Of a stretch of 64,000 bases of DNA, positions 42,433 to 51,349 are shown in pieces; position 1 is the first letter of the stretch; each line of letters starts with the position of its first letter. Both the position numbers and the translations under genes were made by a program. The notes under the pieces are model-generated. The model saw only the letters and a program-made list of their open reading frames with translations, had not been told where the DNA came from and did no database searches. The stretch is taken from NCBI GenBank assembly GCA_040752195.1, contig JBFMFC010000002.1, positions 70,513 through 134,512 on the forward strand, in the 5' to 3' direction. The DNA is from DSNY01 sp040752195. GTDB lineage: Bacteria > Pseudomonadota > Gammaproteobacteria > Burkholderiales > Burkholderiaceae_F.

Positions 42433-44121
42433 ATGCCGTACAACGAACGCAGCAAGAACGTCACGCAGGGCGTGGCGCGCTCGCCCAATCGCGCGATGTA
42501 TTACGCGATGGGCTACAAGGACGAAGACTTCGACAAGCCGATGGTCGGCGTGGCCAACGGGCACTCGACGATCACGCCGTGCAACTCGGGCCTGCAGCGG
42601 CTCGCCGATGCGGCGATCGCCGAGATCGCCAGGTGCGGAGCCAATTCGCAGGTGTTCGGCGTTCCGACCGTCTCCGACGGCATCGGCATGGGCACCGAGG
42701 GCATGAAGTATTCGCTGGTCAGCCGCGAGGTGATCGCCGACTGCATCGAGACCTGCGTCAACGGCCAGTGGATGGACGGCGTGATCGTGATCGGCGGTTG
42801 CGACAAGAACATGCCGGGCGGAATGATGGCGATCGCCCGCTGCAACGTGCCGGCGATCTACGTGTACGGCGGCACGGTCAAGCCCGGCCACTACAAAGGC
42901 AAGGACCTGACGATCGTCTCGGCGTTCGAGGCGGTCGGCGAGTTCACCGCGGGCCGGCTGTCGGAAACCGACTTCAAGGAAATCGAGCGGCGCTGCATAC
43001 CCGGCTCGGGCTCGTGCGGCGGCATGTACACGGCCAACACGATGAGCTCGTCGTTCGAGGCGCTCGGCATGTCGCTGCTGTACTCGTCGACGCAGGCCAA
43101 CCCCGATCAGGAGAAAGTCGACTCGACGGCCGAGGCGGCGCGCGTGCTGGTCGAAGCGATCAAGAAGGGGTTGAAGCCGCGCGACATCATCACGCGCAAG
43201 TCGATCGAGAACGCGGTCGCCCTGATCATGGCGGTCGGCGGGTCGACCAACGCGGTGCTGCACTACCTGGCGATCGCGCACGCCGCCGGCGTCGAGTGGA
43301 CGATCGACGACTTCGAGCGCATCCGCCGCAAGGTGCCGGTGCTGTGCGACCTGAAGCCCTCGGGCAAGTACGTCGCCACCGATCTGCACGCCGCCGGCGG
43401 CATCCCGCAGGTGCTGAAGATGCTGCTCGCGAACGGTCTGCTGCACGGCGACTGCATGACGATCACCGGCAAGACGATGGCCGAGATGTTGCAAGACGTG
43501 CCGGCGCAGCCGCGCGCCGATCAGGACGTGATCCGCCCGTTCGACAAGCCGCTTTATCCGCACGGCCATCTGGCGATCCTGAAAGGCAACCTCGCGCCCG
43601 AAGGCTGCGTGGCGAAGATCACGGGCCTGAAGAACCCGGCGATCACCGGGCCGGCGCGCGTGTTCGACTCCGAGGACGCGGCGATGGAAGCGATCCTCGC
43701 CGACCGCATCAAACCGGGCGATGTGGTCGTGATCCGCTACGAGGGCCCGCAAGGCGGCCCCGGCATGCGCGAGATGTTGAGTCCGACGTCGGCGCTCATC
43801 GGCAAGGGTCTGGGCGAGTCCGTGGGGCTGATCACCGACGGCCGCTTCTCGGGCGGCACCTGGGGCATGGTCGTCGGCCACGTCGCACCCGAGGCGTTTG
43901 TCGGCGGCGCGATCGCGCTGATCCGCGAGGGCGACTCGATCACGATCGACGCCAACAAGCTGCTGCTGCAGTTGAACGTGTCGGACGAGGAACTGGCGCG
44001 GCGGCGCGCCGCGTGGAAACAGCCGCCGCCGCGCTACACGCGCGGCGTGCTGGCGAAGTTCGCCAAGCTGGTTTCGACCGCCAGCAAGGGCGCGATCACC
44101 GACGAGCGTCTGTTCGGCTGA
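42433..44121 (+). CDS. ilvD: Dihydroxy-acid dehydratase
   Basis: The 562-residue iron-sulfur enzyme makes 2-oxo acids in branched-chain amino acid synthesis. Cluster cysteines are in ITPCNSGLQ near residue 50, VIGGCDKNMPGG near 118 and GSGSCGGMYTANTM near 191. The C-terminal GRFSGGTWGMVVGHVAPEA is also typical. The start ATG 42433 gives the family N terminus MPYNERSKNVTQG. It is followed by a convergent small gene. Confidence 0.96.
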   Translation: MPYNERSKNVTQGVARSPNRAMYYAMGYKDEDFDKPMVGVANGHSTITPCNSGLQRLADAAIAEIARCGANSQVFGVPTVSDGIGMGTEGMKYSLVSREVIADCIETCVNGQWMDGVIVIGGCDKNMPGGMMAIARCNVPAIYVYGGTVKPGHYKGKDLTIVSAFEAVGEFTAGRLSETDFKEIERRCIPGSGSCGGMYTANTMSSSFEALGMSLLYSSTQANPDQEKVDSTAEAARVLVEAIKKGLKPRDIITRKSIENAVALIMAVGGSTNAVLHYLAIAHAAGVEWTIDDFERIRRKVPVLCDLKPSGKYVATDLHAAGGIPQVLKMLLANGLLHGDCMTITGKTMAEMLQDVPAQPRADQDVIRPFDKPLYPHGHLAILKGNLAPEGCVAKITGLKNPAITGPARVFDSEDAAMEAILADRIKPGDVVVIRYEGPQGGPGMREMLSPTSALIGKGLGESVGLITDGRFSGGTWGMVVGHVAPEAFVGGAIALIREGDSITIDANKLLLQLNVSDEELARRRAAWKQPPPRYTRGVLAKFAKLVSTASKGAITDERLFG

Positions 44122-44143
44122 TTCGGGCGGGCGCGGCCGACGC

Positions 44144-44380
44144 TCAGCGCCGGCCGCGCTTGTCGCGCTCCAGCGCGCGCTTGATGCGCTCCTTCTTGGC
44201 GCGATCGAGTTCGTCGAACGCTTTCTTCTTGTCCAGACCGAGGCGTCTCTCGAACAGCTCGAACCAGATCAGCGCCAGCACGAACGGCGCTGAAACCCAC
44301 CACCAAGACAGCTCGGCGAAGACGGACACACCGGCGAGCTTCAAGACGAGCAGTGCGACACCGAGCCAAAGAAGCCACAT
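44144..44380 (-). CDS. Small Trp-rich membrane protein (TIGR04438)
   Basis: The 78-residue protein has two hydrophobic segments with the Trp-rich middle LSWWWVSAPFVLALIWFELF and a basic, charged tail (KKKAFDELDRAKKERIKRALERDKRGRR). This is the layout of the TIGR04438 small Trp-rich proteins of betaproteobacteria. The ATG at 44380 gives MWLLWLGVALL. GCGCGGCCG/CGGCCGCGC arms (44131-44159) at its 3' end form a hairpin facing ilvD. The role is unknown. Confidence 0.8.
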   Translation of the reverse strand: MWLLWLGVALLVLKLAGVSVFAELSWWWVSAPFVLALIWFELFERRLGLDKKKAFDELDRAKKERIKRALERDKRGRR

Positions 44381-44511
44381 TGCAACCACCGCCTCGCGTC
44401 GTGGGTCCGGCGCACATCTTAGCCGCGAGCGCGACCCGCCGATGCCGCCGGACGCGGCGATGCGCACGCGTGGACCGCGTCGACCCGTCAACCGGACGTG
44501 CCCCGAGCCGT

Positions 44512-44517
44512 TAGAAT
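44512..44517 (+). promoter_or_regulatory. Candidate -10 box for cytochrome c gene
   Basis: TAGAAT (in GTTAGAATCC) lies 38 bases before the cytochrome c ATG. A GTCAAC hexamer near 44487 is at roughly -35 but is a poor match. Confidence 0.45.
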
Positions 44518-44555
44518 CCGCAACCCGATACGTCCCCGCCATGATGGAGCCCGTG

Positions 44556-44864
44556 ATGAAGAAAGCCCTGTTTGTCGCCGCGATCGGACTGACGTTCGTG
44601 AGCGGCACCGCGTTCGCCAACGCCGAACTGGCCAAAGCCAAGAACTGCCTCGCCTGTCACACGACCGACAAGAAACTGGTCGGACCTTCGTACAAGGACG
44701 TCGCCGCCAAGTACGCCAGCGACAAGGACGCGGTGGCCAAGCTCGCGAAGAAAATCCGCGAGGGCGGCGTGGGCGTCTGGGGTCAGGTGCCGATGCCCGC
44801 CAACCCGCAGGTCAGCGAAGCGGAAGCTCAGACGCTGGCCAAGTGGGTTCTGACGCACAAGTAG
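44556..44864 (+). CDS. Class I cytochrome c (c551/c552-like)
   Basis: The 102-residue protein has a signal peptide (residues 1-21, ending AFA), the heme-binding CLACH at residues 31-35 and a probable axial Met in QVPMPAN near 82. It is a small soluble periplasmic electron carrier. GGAG sits 6 bases before ATG 44556, which is preferred to the ATGs at 44541 and 44544. It is monocistronic, ending in a clear terminator. Its redox partner is not evident. Confidence 0.92.
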   Translation: MKKALFVAAIGLTFVSGTAFANAELAKAKNCLACHTTDKKLVGPSYKDVAAKYASDKDAVAKLAKKIREGGVGVWGQVPMPANPQVSEAEAQTLAKWVLTHK

Positions 44865-44910
44865 TCGGGCCATCACGCAGCGCCCGACGGGCGCGTGCGC
44901 CGACACTCTT

Positions 44911-44940
44911 CGGGGCGCCTGTGGCGCCCCGTTTCATTTC
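44911..44940 (+). terminator. Rho-independent terminator after cytochrome c
   Basis: CGGGGCGCC (44911-44919) pairs with GGCGCCCCG (44923-44931) across a TGT loop, followed by TTTCATTTC. It overlaps the last codons of the convergent dadA. Confidence 0.8.
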
Positions 44941-46193
44941 CACGGCAGCGGTGGCGGTTCGATGTCGGTTGCACCCCCACCGACGAGATCGGCGATCAAC
45001 TTGCCGGACCCGACGCCCATCGTCCAGCCGAGCGTTCCGTGCCCCGTATTGACGTATAGGCCTGCCATCGGCGTCGCACCGATCAGCGGCGTGCCCGATG
45101 GCGTCGCCGGCCGCAGCCCGGCCCAGTAGTTCGGCCATGCGTAGTCGCACGCGCCGGGAAACAGCGCCTGCACCCGCCGGGTGATCGCAGCGCAGCGCAC
45201 GTCGTTCAGGCTGCGGTCGTAGCCGTTCAATTCGGCCGTCCCCGCCACGCGCAGACGCGCGCCGAGCCGCGAGAACACGAGCTTGTGCTCGTCGTCGGTC
45301 AGGCTGACCGTCGGCGCGCGTGCGTCGTCGACAACGTCATACGTCGCCGAGTAGCCCTTGGCCGGGTACAGCGGCAGCCGGATGCCGAGCGGCGCCAGCA
45401 GCGCGCGCGAGTACACGCCGAGCGCGACGACGACCGCGTCGGCCCGCAGCACGCGATAGCGGCCGTCGCCGCCGATCGCTTCGACGCCGCAAACGCGACC
45501 GGCCTCGTGGATCAGCCGCGTGATCTGGGTACCGAAAACGAACCGCACGCCGCGTTGCTCGGCGGCGCGCGCAAGCGCCTCGGTGAAGCGGGCGGCATCG
45601 CCGGACTCGTCCTGCGCGCAGTAGTCGGCGCCGACGATCCGGCTGCGCAACGCCGCAAGCGCCGGTTCGATCCGCACGGCCTCGTCGGCGTCGATCGGGC
45701 GCCGATCGCAGCCCAGTTCGCGCATCAGCGCCGCCGGCGCGAGCGACGCCTCGTACTCGGCCGCACTGGTGTAGAAGTGCATGATTCCGCGCGACAACTG
45801 GTCGTACTCGAGCGCCAGTTCCTGCCGCAGCGAACGCAGCATCGTGCGGCTGTAGAGCGCGAGCCGGACGATGTGCCGGATGTTGCGCGCGGTGCGCGAC
45901 GGCAGGCATTCGCGCAGGAACCCGAGCGCCCACGTCCACTGGTGCAGTTCGGGTCGTAGCCGGAACAGCAGCGGCGCGTCGGCACGGCCGAGCCACTTCA
46001 GGACCTTCAGCGGCGCGCCGGGATTGGCCCACGGCTCCGCGTGGCTGACGGAGATCTGCCCGCCGTTGGCGAAGCTGGTTTCGCGCGCGACTCCGGGCGC
46101 GCGCTCGACCAGCGCGACGTCGTGCCCGGCGGCACGCAGGAACCATGCACTGCTGGTGCCGATAATGCCGCCGCCCAGAACCAGAACGCGCAT
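44934..46193 (-). CDS. dadA: D-amino acid dehydrogenase, small subunit-type
   Basis: The 419-residue flavoprotein starts with the FAD-binding MRVLVLGGGIIGTSSAWFLR and continues with the DadA-type VARETSFANGGQISVSHAEPWANP near residue 36. The C-terminal FAD contact RPATPSGTPLIGATPMAGLYVNTGHGTLGWT is typical. It oxidises D-amino acids such as D-alanine to 2-oxo acids and passes electrons to the respiratory chain. No alanine racemase gene is adjacent. It is divergent from livJ. Confidence 0.92.
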   Translation of the reverse strand: MRVLVLGGGIIGTSSAWFLRAAGHDVALVERAPGVARETSFANGGQISVSHAEPWANPGAPLKVLKWLGRADAPLLFRLRPELHQWTWALGFLRECLPSRTARNIRHIVRLALYSRTMLRSLRQELALEYDQLSRGIMHFYTSAAEYEASLAPAALMRELGCDRRPIDADEAVRIEPALAALRSRIVGADYCAQDESGDAARFTEALARAAEQRGVRFVFGTQITRLIHEAGRVCGVEAIGGDGRYRVLRADAVVVALGVYSRALLAPLGIRLPLYPAKGYSATYDVVDDARAPTVSLTDDEHKLVFSRLGARLRVAGTAELNGYDRSLNDVRCAAITRRVQALFPGACDYAWPNYWAGLRPATPSGTPLIGATPMAGLYVNTGHGTLGWTMGVGSGKLIADLVGGGATDIEPPPLPWK

Positions 46194-46221
46194 GTCGCCG
46201 TGTCGCCAACCGGGTCAATGG

Positions 46222-46227
46222 ATTCTA
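46222..46227 (-). promoter_or_regulatory. Candidate -10 box for dadA
   Basis: TAGAAT on the minus strand lies 28 bases upstream of the dadA start, giving a leader of about 22 bases. No convincing -35 is seen. Confidence 0.4.
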
Positions 46228-46323
46228 GTGACCCCGCAAGTGCGCGATGCGGACGCGCAACACGGGTGGATCGGCGCGAGCCTTCGATGCCACCGCGACG
46301 CGAGGGCCCGCGGCTACAGCTAG

Positions 46324-46329
46324 TACAAT
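46324..46329 (+). promoter_or_regulatory. Candidate -10 box for livJ
   Basis: TACAAT (in CTAGTACAATCC) lies 95 bases before the livJ start in the dadA-livJ divergent region. The -35 is unclear, so an activator may be required. Confidence 0.4.
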
Positions 46330-46424
46330 CCGCGGCTTTCGAGCCGGGACCGGCTGTCGGCGTTCCGGGCGAAAGGACAACGGTTCCGTCGTAGTTGGTC
46401 GAAACACCTCGAGGAGAAAGGTTC

Positions 46425-47612
46425 ATGAACCACCTGTTGAAGATCGCTCCGCTGGCCATCGCGGCGGCGGTTGCGCTTGCCGCGTGCGGCAAGAAGGAAG
46501 AGGCGCCGGCCAAGGCCGAGGCGGCCAAAGCCCCCGCCGCAGCGCCCGCCGAAGTGATCAAGATCGGCCACGTTGCGCCGTTGACCGGCGGCATCGCCCA
46601 CTTGGGCAAGGACAATGAGAACGGGGCACGCCTCGCGGTCGACGAAATCAACGCCGCCAGCGGACTCGAGGTCGGCGGCAAGAAGTACAAGCTCGAGCTG
46701 CTCGCCGAGGACGACAAGGCCGACCCGAAGGAAGGCACGCTCGCCGCGCAGAAACTCGTCGACGCCGGCGTGGTCGCCGTGGTCGGCCACCTGAACTCCG
46801 GCACCTCGATCCCCGCGTCGAAGATCTACGCCGACGCCAACGTCGTGCAGGTGTCGCCGTCGGCGACCAACCCCAAGCTGACCGAGCAGGGGTTCAAGAC
46901 GACCTTCCGCGTCGTCGCCAACGACAACCAGCAGGGTGCGGTCCTCGCGAACTACGCGGCGACCGAGATGAAGGCCAAGACGATCGCGATCATCGATGAC
47001 CGCACCGCCTACGGCCAGGGGTTGGCCGACGTGGTCGAGAAGGTCGCCAAAGAGAAAGGCCTGAAAGTCGTCGCGCGCGAGTTCGCGACCGACAAGACGA
47101 CCGACTTCAACGCGATCCTGACCAAGATCCGTGCGGCCAAGCCCGACGTCGTGATGTACGGCGGCATGGACGCCACCGCCGGCCCGTTGGCCAAGCAGAT
47201 GAAACAGCTCGGCGTCAAAGCCAAGCTGCTCGCCGGCGACGGCGTGTGCTCGCCGGAGTTCATCAAGCTCGCCGGCGACGCCGCCGACATCCTGACCTGC
47301 TCGATGGCCGGCGAAGCGGTCGAGAAGCTGGCCAAGGGCGAGGAATTCAAGGCGAAGTACAAGGCCAAGTTCAACACCGACGTGCAGATCTACTCGCCCT
47401 ACAGCTACGACGCCGTCTACGTGATCGCCGACGCGATCAAGCGCGCCGGCAAGGTCGACAAGGCCGCGATCGTCGCCGCGATGCCCGCGACCAACTACAC
47501 CGGCGTCACCGGCCAGATCCAGTTCGACGAGAAAGGCGACATCAAGAACGGCGCCATCTCGATGTTCCGGGTCAAGGACGGCAAGCTCGAGTACATCTCG
47601 ACCTCGCGTTAA
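46425..47612 (+). CDS. livJ: Branched-chain amino acid ABC transporter binding protein
   Basis: The 395-residue protein is a class I binding protein of the LIV type. It has a lipoprotein-like signal (VALAACGKK, Cys at residue 21), a Lys/Ala/Glu-rich linker, then EVIKIGHVAPLTGGIAHLGKDNENGARLAVDEIN and VVAVVGHLNSGTSIPASKIYADANVVQVSPSATNP, whose Ser/Thr residues bind the amino acid backbone. GAGGAGAAAG precedes the ATG. A terminator separates it from livHMGF. Confidence 0.92.
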   Translation: MNHLLKIAPLAIAAAVALAACGKKEEAPAKAEAAKAPAAAPAEVIKIGHVAPLTGGIAHLGKDNENGARLAVDEINAASGLEVGGKKYKLELLAEDDKADPKEGTLAAQKLVDAGVVAVVGHLNSGTSIPASKIYADANVVQVSPSATNPKLTEQGFKTTFRVVANDNQQGAVLANYAATEMKAKTIAIIDDRTAYGQGLADVVEKVAKEKGLKVVAREFATDKTTDFNAILTKIRAAKPDVVMYGGMDATAGPLAKQMKQLGVKAKLLAGDGVCSPEFIKLAGDAADILTCSMAGEAVEKLAKGEEFKAKYKAKFNTDVQIYSPYSYDAVYVIADAIKRAGKVDKAAIVAAMPATNYTGVTGQIQFDEKGDIKNGAISMFRVKDGKLEYISTSR

Positions 47613-47630
47613 GCGGCGAGGCCGGAACGA

Positions 47631-47658
47631 ACGGCACCTTCGGGTGCCGTTTTTTTTA
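47631..47658 (+). terminator. Rho-independent terminator between livJ and livH
   Basis: ACGGCACC (47631-47638), loop TTCG and GGTGCCGT (47643-47650) are followed by a run of Ts. Partial read-through would give more binding protein than membrane components. Confidence 0.9.
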
Positions 47659-47719
47659 GAAGGGGGCGGCAGGCGCGCTGTAGGATGCGGGCGCGCCCCG
47701 GCGCGCCGGAGACACAACG

Positions 47720-48649
47720 ATGGAAACTTTCCTCCAGCAGATCCTCAACGGGCTCGTCCTCGGCAGCCTGTATTCGCTGATCGCACTCGGCTACACGATG
47801 GTCTACGGGATCCTGAATCTGATCAACTTCGCGCATGGGGACGTGCTGATGGTCGGCGCGCTGACCGCGCTGAGCGTGATCCTGCTGCTGCAGGCGCAGT
47901 TCCCGGGCATGCCCGGCTGGCTGCTGCTCGTCGCGGGAATGGCGGTCGCGATCCCGACCTGCGTCGTCACGAGCCTGATCATCGAGCGCGTCGCGTACCG
48001 CCCGCTGCGCAACGCCCCGCGCCTGGCGCCGCTGATCACCGCGATCGGCGTCTCGATCGTGCTGCAGACCCTGGCGATGATCGTCTGGGGCCGCAACTAC
48101 ATGACTTTCCCGCAGCTGCTGCCGCCGGACCCGCTGCAGTTTCTCGGCGCGACGGTCACCGTCACGAAGCTGCTCGTCATCGTGCTGTCGGCGCTGATCA
48201 TGGCCGCGCTGATGGTGCTGGTGAACCGCAGCAAGCTCGGTCGAGCGATGCGCGCGACCGCGGAGAACCCCCGCGTGGCCGGGCTGATGGGCGTCAACCC
48301 GAACTACGTGATCGCCGTGACCTTCGCGATCGGCGCGGGGCTCGCCGCGGTGGCCGGCGTGATGCTGGCGGCGACCTACACGGTCGCGCACTTCTACATG
48401 GGCTTTCTGCCGGGACTGAAAGCGTTCACCGCTGCGGTGCTCGGCGGTATCGGCAACATCCCGGGCGCGATGGTCGGCGGGCTGCTGCTGGGCCTGATCG
48501 AGGCGCTCGGCGCAGGCTACATCGGCCAGTTGACCGGCGGCGTGCTCGGTTCGCACTACCAGGACGTGTTCGCGTTCATCGTGCTATGCGCGGTGCTGAT
48601 CCTGCGGCCGTCGGGGCTGCTGGGCGAACGCGTCGCCGACCGCGCGTAG
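47720..48649 (+). CDS. livH: Branched-chain amino acid ABC permease LivH
   Basis: The 309-residue inner-membrane permease has about eight helices, the N-terminal LQQILNGLVLGSLYSLIALGYTMVYGILNLINFAHG typical of LivH, and an EAA-like loop RAMRATAENPRVAGLMGVN near residue 175. With LivM it forms the channel. GGAGA precedes the ATG. livM begins 9 bases after its stop. Confidence 0.95.
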   Translation: METFLQQILNGLVLGSLYSLIALGYTMVYGILNLINFAHGDVLMVGALTALSVILLLQAQFPGMPGWLLLVAGMAVAIPTCVVTSLIIERVAYRPLRNAPRLAPLITAIGVSIVLQTLAMIVWGRNYMTFPQLLPPDPLQFLGATVTVTKLLVIVLSALIMAALMVLVNRSKLGRAMRATAENPRVAGLMGVNPNYVIAVTFAIGAGLAAVAGVMLAATYTVAHFYMGFLPGLKAFTAAVLGGIGNIPGAMVGGLLLGLIEALGAGYIGQLTGGVLGSHYQDVFAFIVLCAVLILRPSGLLGERVADRA

Positions 48650-48658
48650 GAGCGCCCA

Positions 48659-49810
48659 ATGACGCTTCTGATTCCAAGCCTGCGCAACAGTGCCGCCGGC
48701 GCGATCGCGGCGACGTTCGTCGTCGGCGCCGTGCTGATCGCCCTGCCCTTCGTCGTCGCGCAGACGCCGCTCGCCAACGCCGGCGTGCGCGCACTCGCGT
48801 TCGCGCTGCTGTACGTGATGCTCGCGCTCGGGCTGAACATCGTCGTCGGCTTTGCCGGGCTGCTCGACCTCGGCTACATCGCGTTCTACGCGGTCGGCGC
48901 CTACATGTACGCGCTGCTCGCTTCGCCGCACCTGACGAGCAACTTCCCGGCGCTCGCCGCGATGTTCCCGCAGGGCTTCCACAGCTCGATCTGGATGGTG
49001 ATCCCGCTCGGCGCCGCGCTGGCGGCTTTCTTCGGCGTGATTCTCGGCGCGCCGGTGCTCAAGCTGCGGGGCGACTACCTCGCGATCGTCACGCTCGGCT
49101 TCGGCGAGATCATCCGCATCTTTCTGAACAACCTGAACGCGCCGCTGAACCTGACCAACGGCCCGCAGGGCATCACGCTGATCGATCCGGTCCGCATCCT
49201 CGGGGTCAACTTCGGCCGTACGCAGAACCTCTTCGGCATCGAGCTGCCGTCGGTCTACCTGTACTACTACCTGTTTCTGGTGCTCGCGATCGTCACGATC
49301 GTCGTGTGCATCCGCCTGCAGGACTCCCGGCTCGGCCGCGCGTGGATGGCGATCCGCGAGGACGACATCGCGGCCAAGGCGATGGGCATCAACGTGCGCA
49401 ACGTCAAACTGCTCGCGTTCGCGCTCGGAGCGACCTTTGGCGGCGTCGCCGGCGCGATGTTTGCGGCGTTCCAGGGCTTCGTGTCGCCGGAGTCGTTCTC
49501 GCTGATGGAGTCGATCATCGTGCTCGCGATGGTCGTGCTCGGCGGCCTCGGCCACATCCCGGGTGTGGTGCTCGGTGCGCTGCTGCTGGCGATCTTCCCC
49601 GAGGTGCTGCGCCACACGGTCGTTCCGGTGCAGCAGCAGCTCTTCGGCAAGGTGCTGATCGACGCCGAGGTGCTGCGAATGCTGCTGTACGGGCTGGCGA
49701 TGGTCGTGATCATGCTGTACCGGCCGAAGGGCCTGTGGCCTGCGCCCGAGCACGGCCTGAACCCGACCACCCGGCGCGGCCGCGGCGACGCCAAAGCGCA
49801 AACCGCGTGA
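48659..49810 (+). CDS. livM: Branched-chain amino acid ABC permease LivM
   Basis: The 383-residue permease has a LivM core: LNIVVGFAGLLDLGYIAFYAVGAYMYALL near residue 60, LKLRGDYLAIVTLGFGEIIRIFLNN near 137, and DSRLGRAWMAIREDDIAAKAMGIN near 223 as the ATPase-contacting loop. TAGGAG precedes the ATG. livG follows after 7 bases. Confidence 0.95.
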   Translation: MTLLIPSLRNSAAGAIAATFVVGAVLIALPFVVAQTPLANAGVRALAFALLYVMLALGLNIVVGFAGLLDLGYIAFYAVGAYMYALLASPHLTSNFPALAAMFPQGFHSSIWMVIPLGAALAAFFGVILGAPVLKLRGDYLAIVTLGFGEIIRIFLNNLNAPLNLTNGPQGITLIDPVRILGVNFGRTQNLFGIELPSVYLYYYLFLVLAIVTIVVCIRLQDSRLGRAWMAIREDDIAAKAMGINVRNVKLLAFALGATFGGVAGAMFAAFQGFVSPESFSLMESIIVLAMVVLGGLGHIPGVVLGALLLAIFPEVLRHTVVPVQQQLFGKVLIDAEVLRMLLYGLAMVVIMLYRPKGLWPAPEHGLNPTTRRGRGDAKAQTA

Positions 49811-49817
49811 GGTCGCG

Positions 49818-50612
49818 ATGAGTCATCCAATGCTCAGGGTGAGCGGCGTCAACAAGCGCTTCGGCGGACTGCAGGCGCTGTCGGACGTGGGGCTCGTGAT
49901 CGAGCGCGGGCAGATCTACGGGCTGATCGGTCCGAACGGCGCCGGCAAGACGACCTTCTTCAACGTGATCACGGGCCTGTACCAGCCCGACTCGGGCACG
50001 TTCGAGCTGGACGGCAAGCCGTATTCGCCGACCGAACCGCACAAGGTCGCCGAAGCCGGCATCGCGCGCACGTTCCAGAACATCCGCCTGTTTCCCGAGA
50101 TGACCGCGCTGGAGAACGTGATGGTCGGCCGCCACGTGCGAACGAAGGCGACCGCGCTCGGCGCGGTGCTGCGAACCAAGCGCACGCGCGAGGAAGAGGC
50201 GGCGATCCGGCGCCGCTCGCTCGAACTGCTCGAGTACGTCGGCATCGCCCGATACGCCGACTATCAGGCGCGCACGCTCGCGTACGGCGACCAGCGCCGG
50301 CTCGAGATCGCCCGCGCGCTCGCGACCGACCCCAAGCTGCTCGCGCTCGACGAGCCGGCCGCCGGCATGAACGCGACCGAGAAGATGTCGCTGCGCTCGC
50401 TGATCGAGAACATCCGCAAGGACGGCGTCACGATCCTGCTGATCGAACACGACGTGAAGCTCGTGATGGGCCTGTGCGACCGCGTGACCGTGCTCGACTA
50501 CGGCAAGATGATCGCCGAAGGTACGCCGGCCGATGTGCAGCGCAATCCGGCGGTGATCGAGGCCTATCTCGGCGGCACGCACCGGAGCGTGGCGACGAAG
50601 GAGGTTGCATGA
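49818..50612 (+). CDS. livG: Branched-chain amino acid ABC ATPase LivG
   Basis: The 264-residue ATPase has Walker A GPNGAGKTTFFNVITG near residue 36, the LivG-specific GIARTFQNIRLFPEMTALENVMVG, signature LAYGDQRRLEIARAL near 155 and Walker B LLALDEPAAGMN. Its stop overlaps the livF ATG (ATGA). Confidence 0.96.
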   Translation: MSHPMLRVSGVNKRFGGLQALSDVGLVIERGQIYGLIGPNGAGKTTFFNVITGLYQPDSGTFELDGKPYSPTEPHKVAEAGIARTFQNIRLFPEMTALENVMVGRHVRTKATALGAVLRTKRTREEEAAIRRRSLELLEYVGIARYADYQARTLAYGDQRRLEIARALATDPKLLALDEPAAGMNATEKMSLRSLIENIRKDGVTILLIEHDVKLVMGLCDRVTVLDYGKMIAEGTPADVQRNPAVIEAYLGGTHRSVATKEVA

Positions 50613-51331
50613 GCGGGGTCGTTCTGAAAGTCTCCGGACTCAAGGTGGCTTACGGTGGAATTCAGGCGGTCAAGGGCATCGACCTCGAGATCCGCGAAGG
50701 CGAACTCGTCACGCTGATCGGCGCCAACGGTGCCGGCAAGACGACGACACTGAAGGCGATCACCGGAACGCAGGCGTGGAGCGGCGCGATCGAGTACATG
50801 GGCCGCTCGACGCACGGCATGGCACCGTACCGGCTGCTGCAGGCCGGTCTGGCGATGGTGCCCGAGGGCCGCGGCGTGTTCGCGCGCATGACGGTCACGG
50901 AGAACCTGCAAATGGGCGCGTTCTCGCGCAACGACGACGCCGGCATCAAGGCCGACATGGAGCGCATGTTCGAGACCTTTCCGCGGCTGAAGGAACGTTC
51001 CAAACAGCTCGCCGGCACGCTGTCCGGCGGCGAGCAGCAGATGCTGGCAATGGCGCGCGCGCTGATGAGCCGGCCCAAGCTGTTGCTGATGGACGAGCCG
51101 TCGATGGGGCTGGCGCCGATCATGGTCGAGAAAATCTTCGAGGTCGTGCGCACGGTCTCGGCGCAGAAGATCCCGATCCTGCTGGTCGAGCAGAACGCGC
51201 GGCTCGCTCTCGAGGCCGCGCACCGCGCTTACGTGATGGACTCCGGGCTGATCACGCTGGCCGGCGACGCGAAGTCGCTGCTGAACGACCCGAAGGTGCG
51301 CGAAGCCTATCTCGGCGAAGCCGCGGCCTGA
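50609..51331 (+). CDS. livF: Branched-chain amino acid ABC ATPase LivF
   Basis: The 240-residue ATPase pairs with LivG. Walker A is GANGAGKTTTLKAITG near residue 38, signature LSGGEQQMLAMARAL near 140 and Walker B LLLMDEPSMGLAP near 162. The GGAGG site lies inside the end of livG. It closes the livHMGF unit, with 18 bases to the convergent paiB-like gene. Confidence 0.96.
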   Translation: MSGVVLKVSGLKVAYGGIQAVKGIDLEIREGELVTLIGANGAGKTTTLKAITGTQAWSGAIEYMGRSTHGMAPYRLLQAGLAMVPEGRGVFARMTVTENLQMGAFSRNDDAGIKADMERMFETFPRLKERSKQLAGTLSGGEQQMLAMARALMSRPKLLLMDEPSMGLAPIMVEKIFEVVRTVSAQKIPILLVEQNARLALEAAHRAYVMDSGLITLAGDAKSLLNDPKVREAYLGEAAA

Positions 51332-51349
51332 GTCCGGCCGCGCCTCGCG

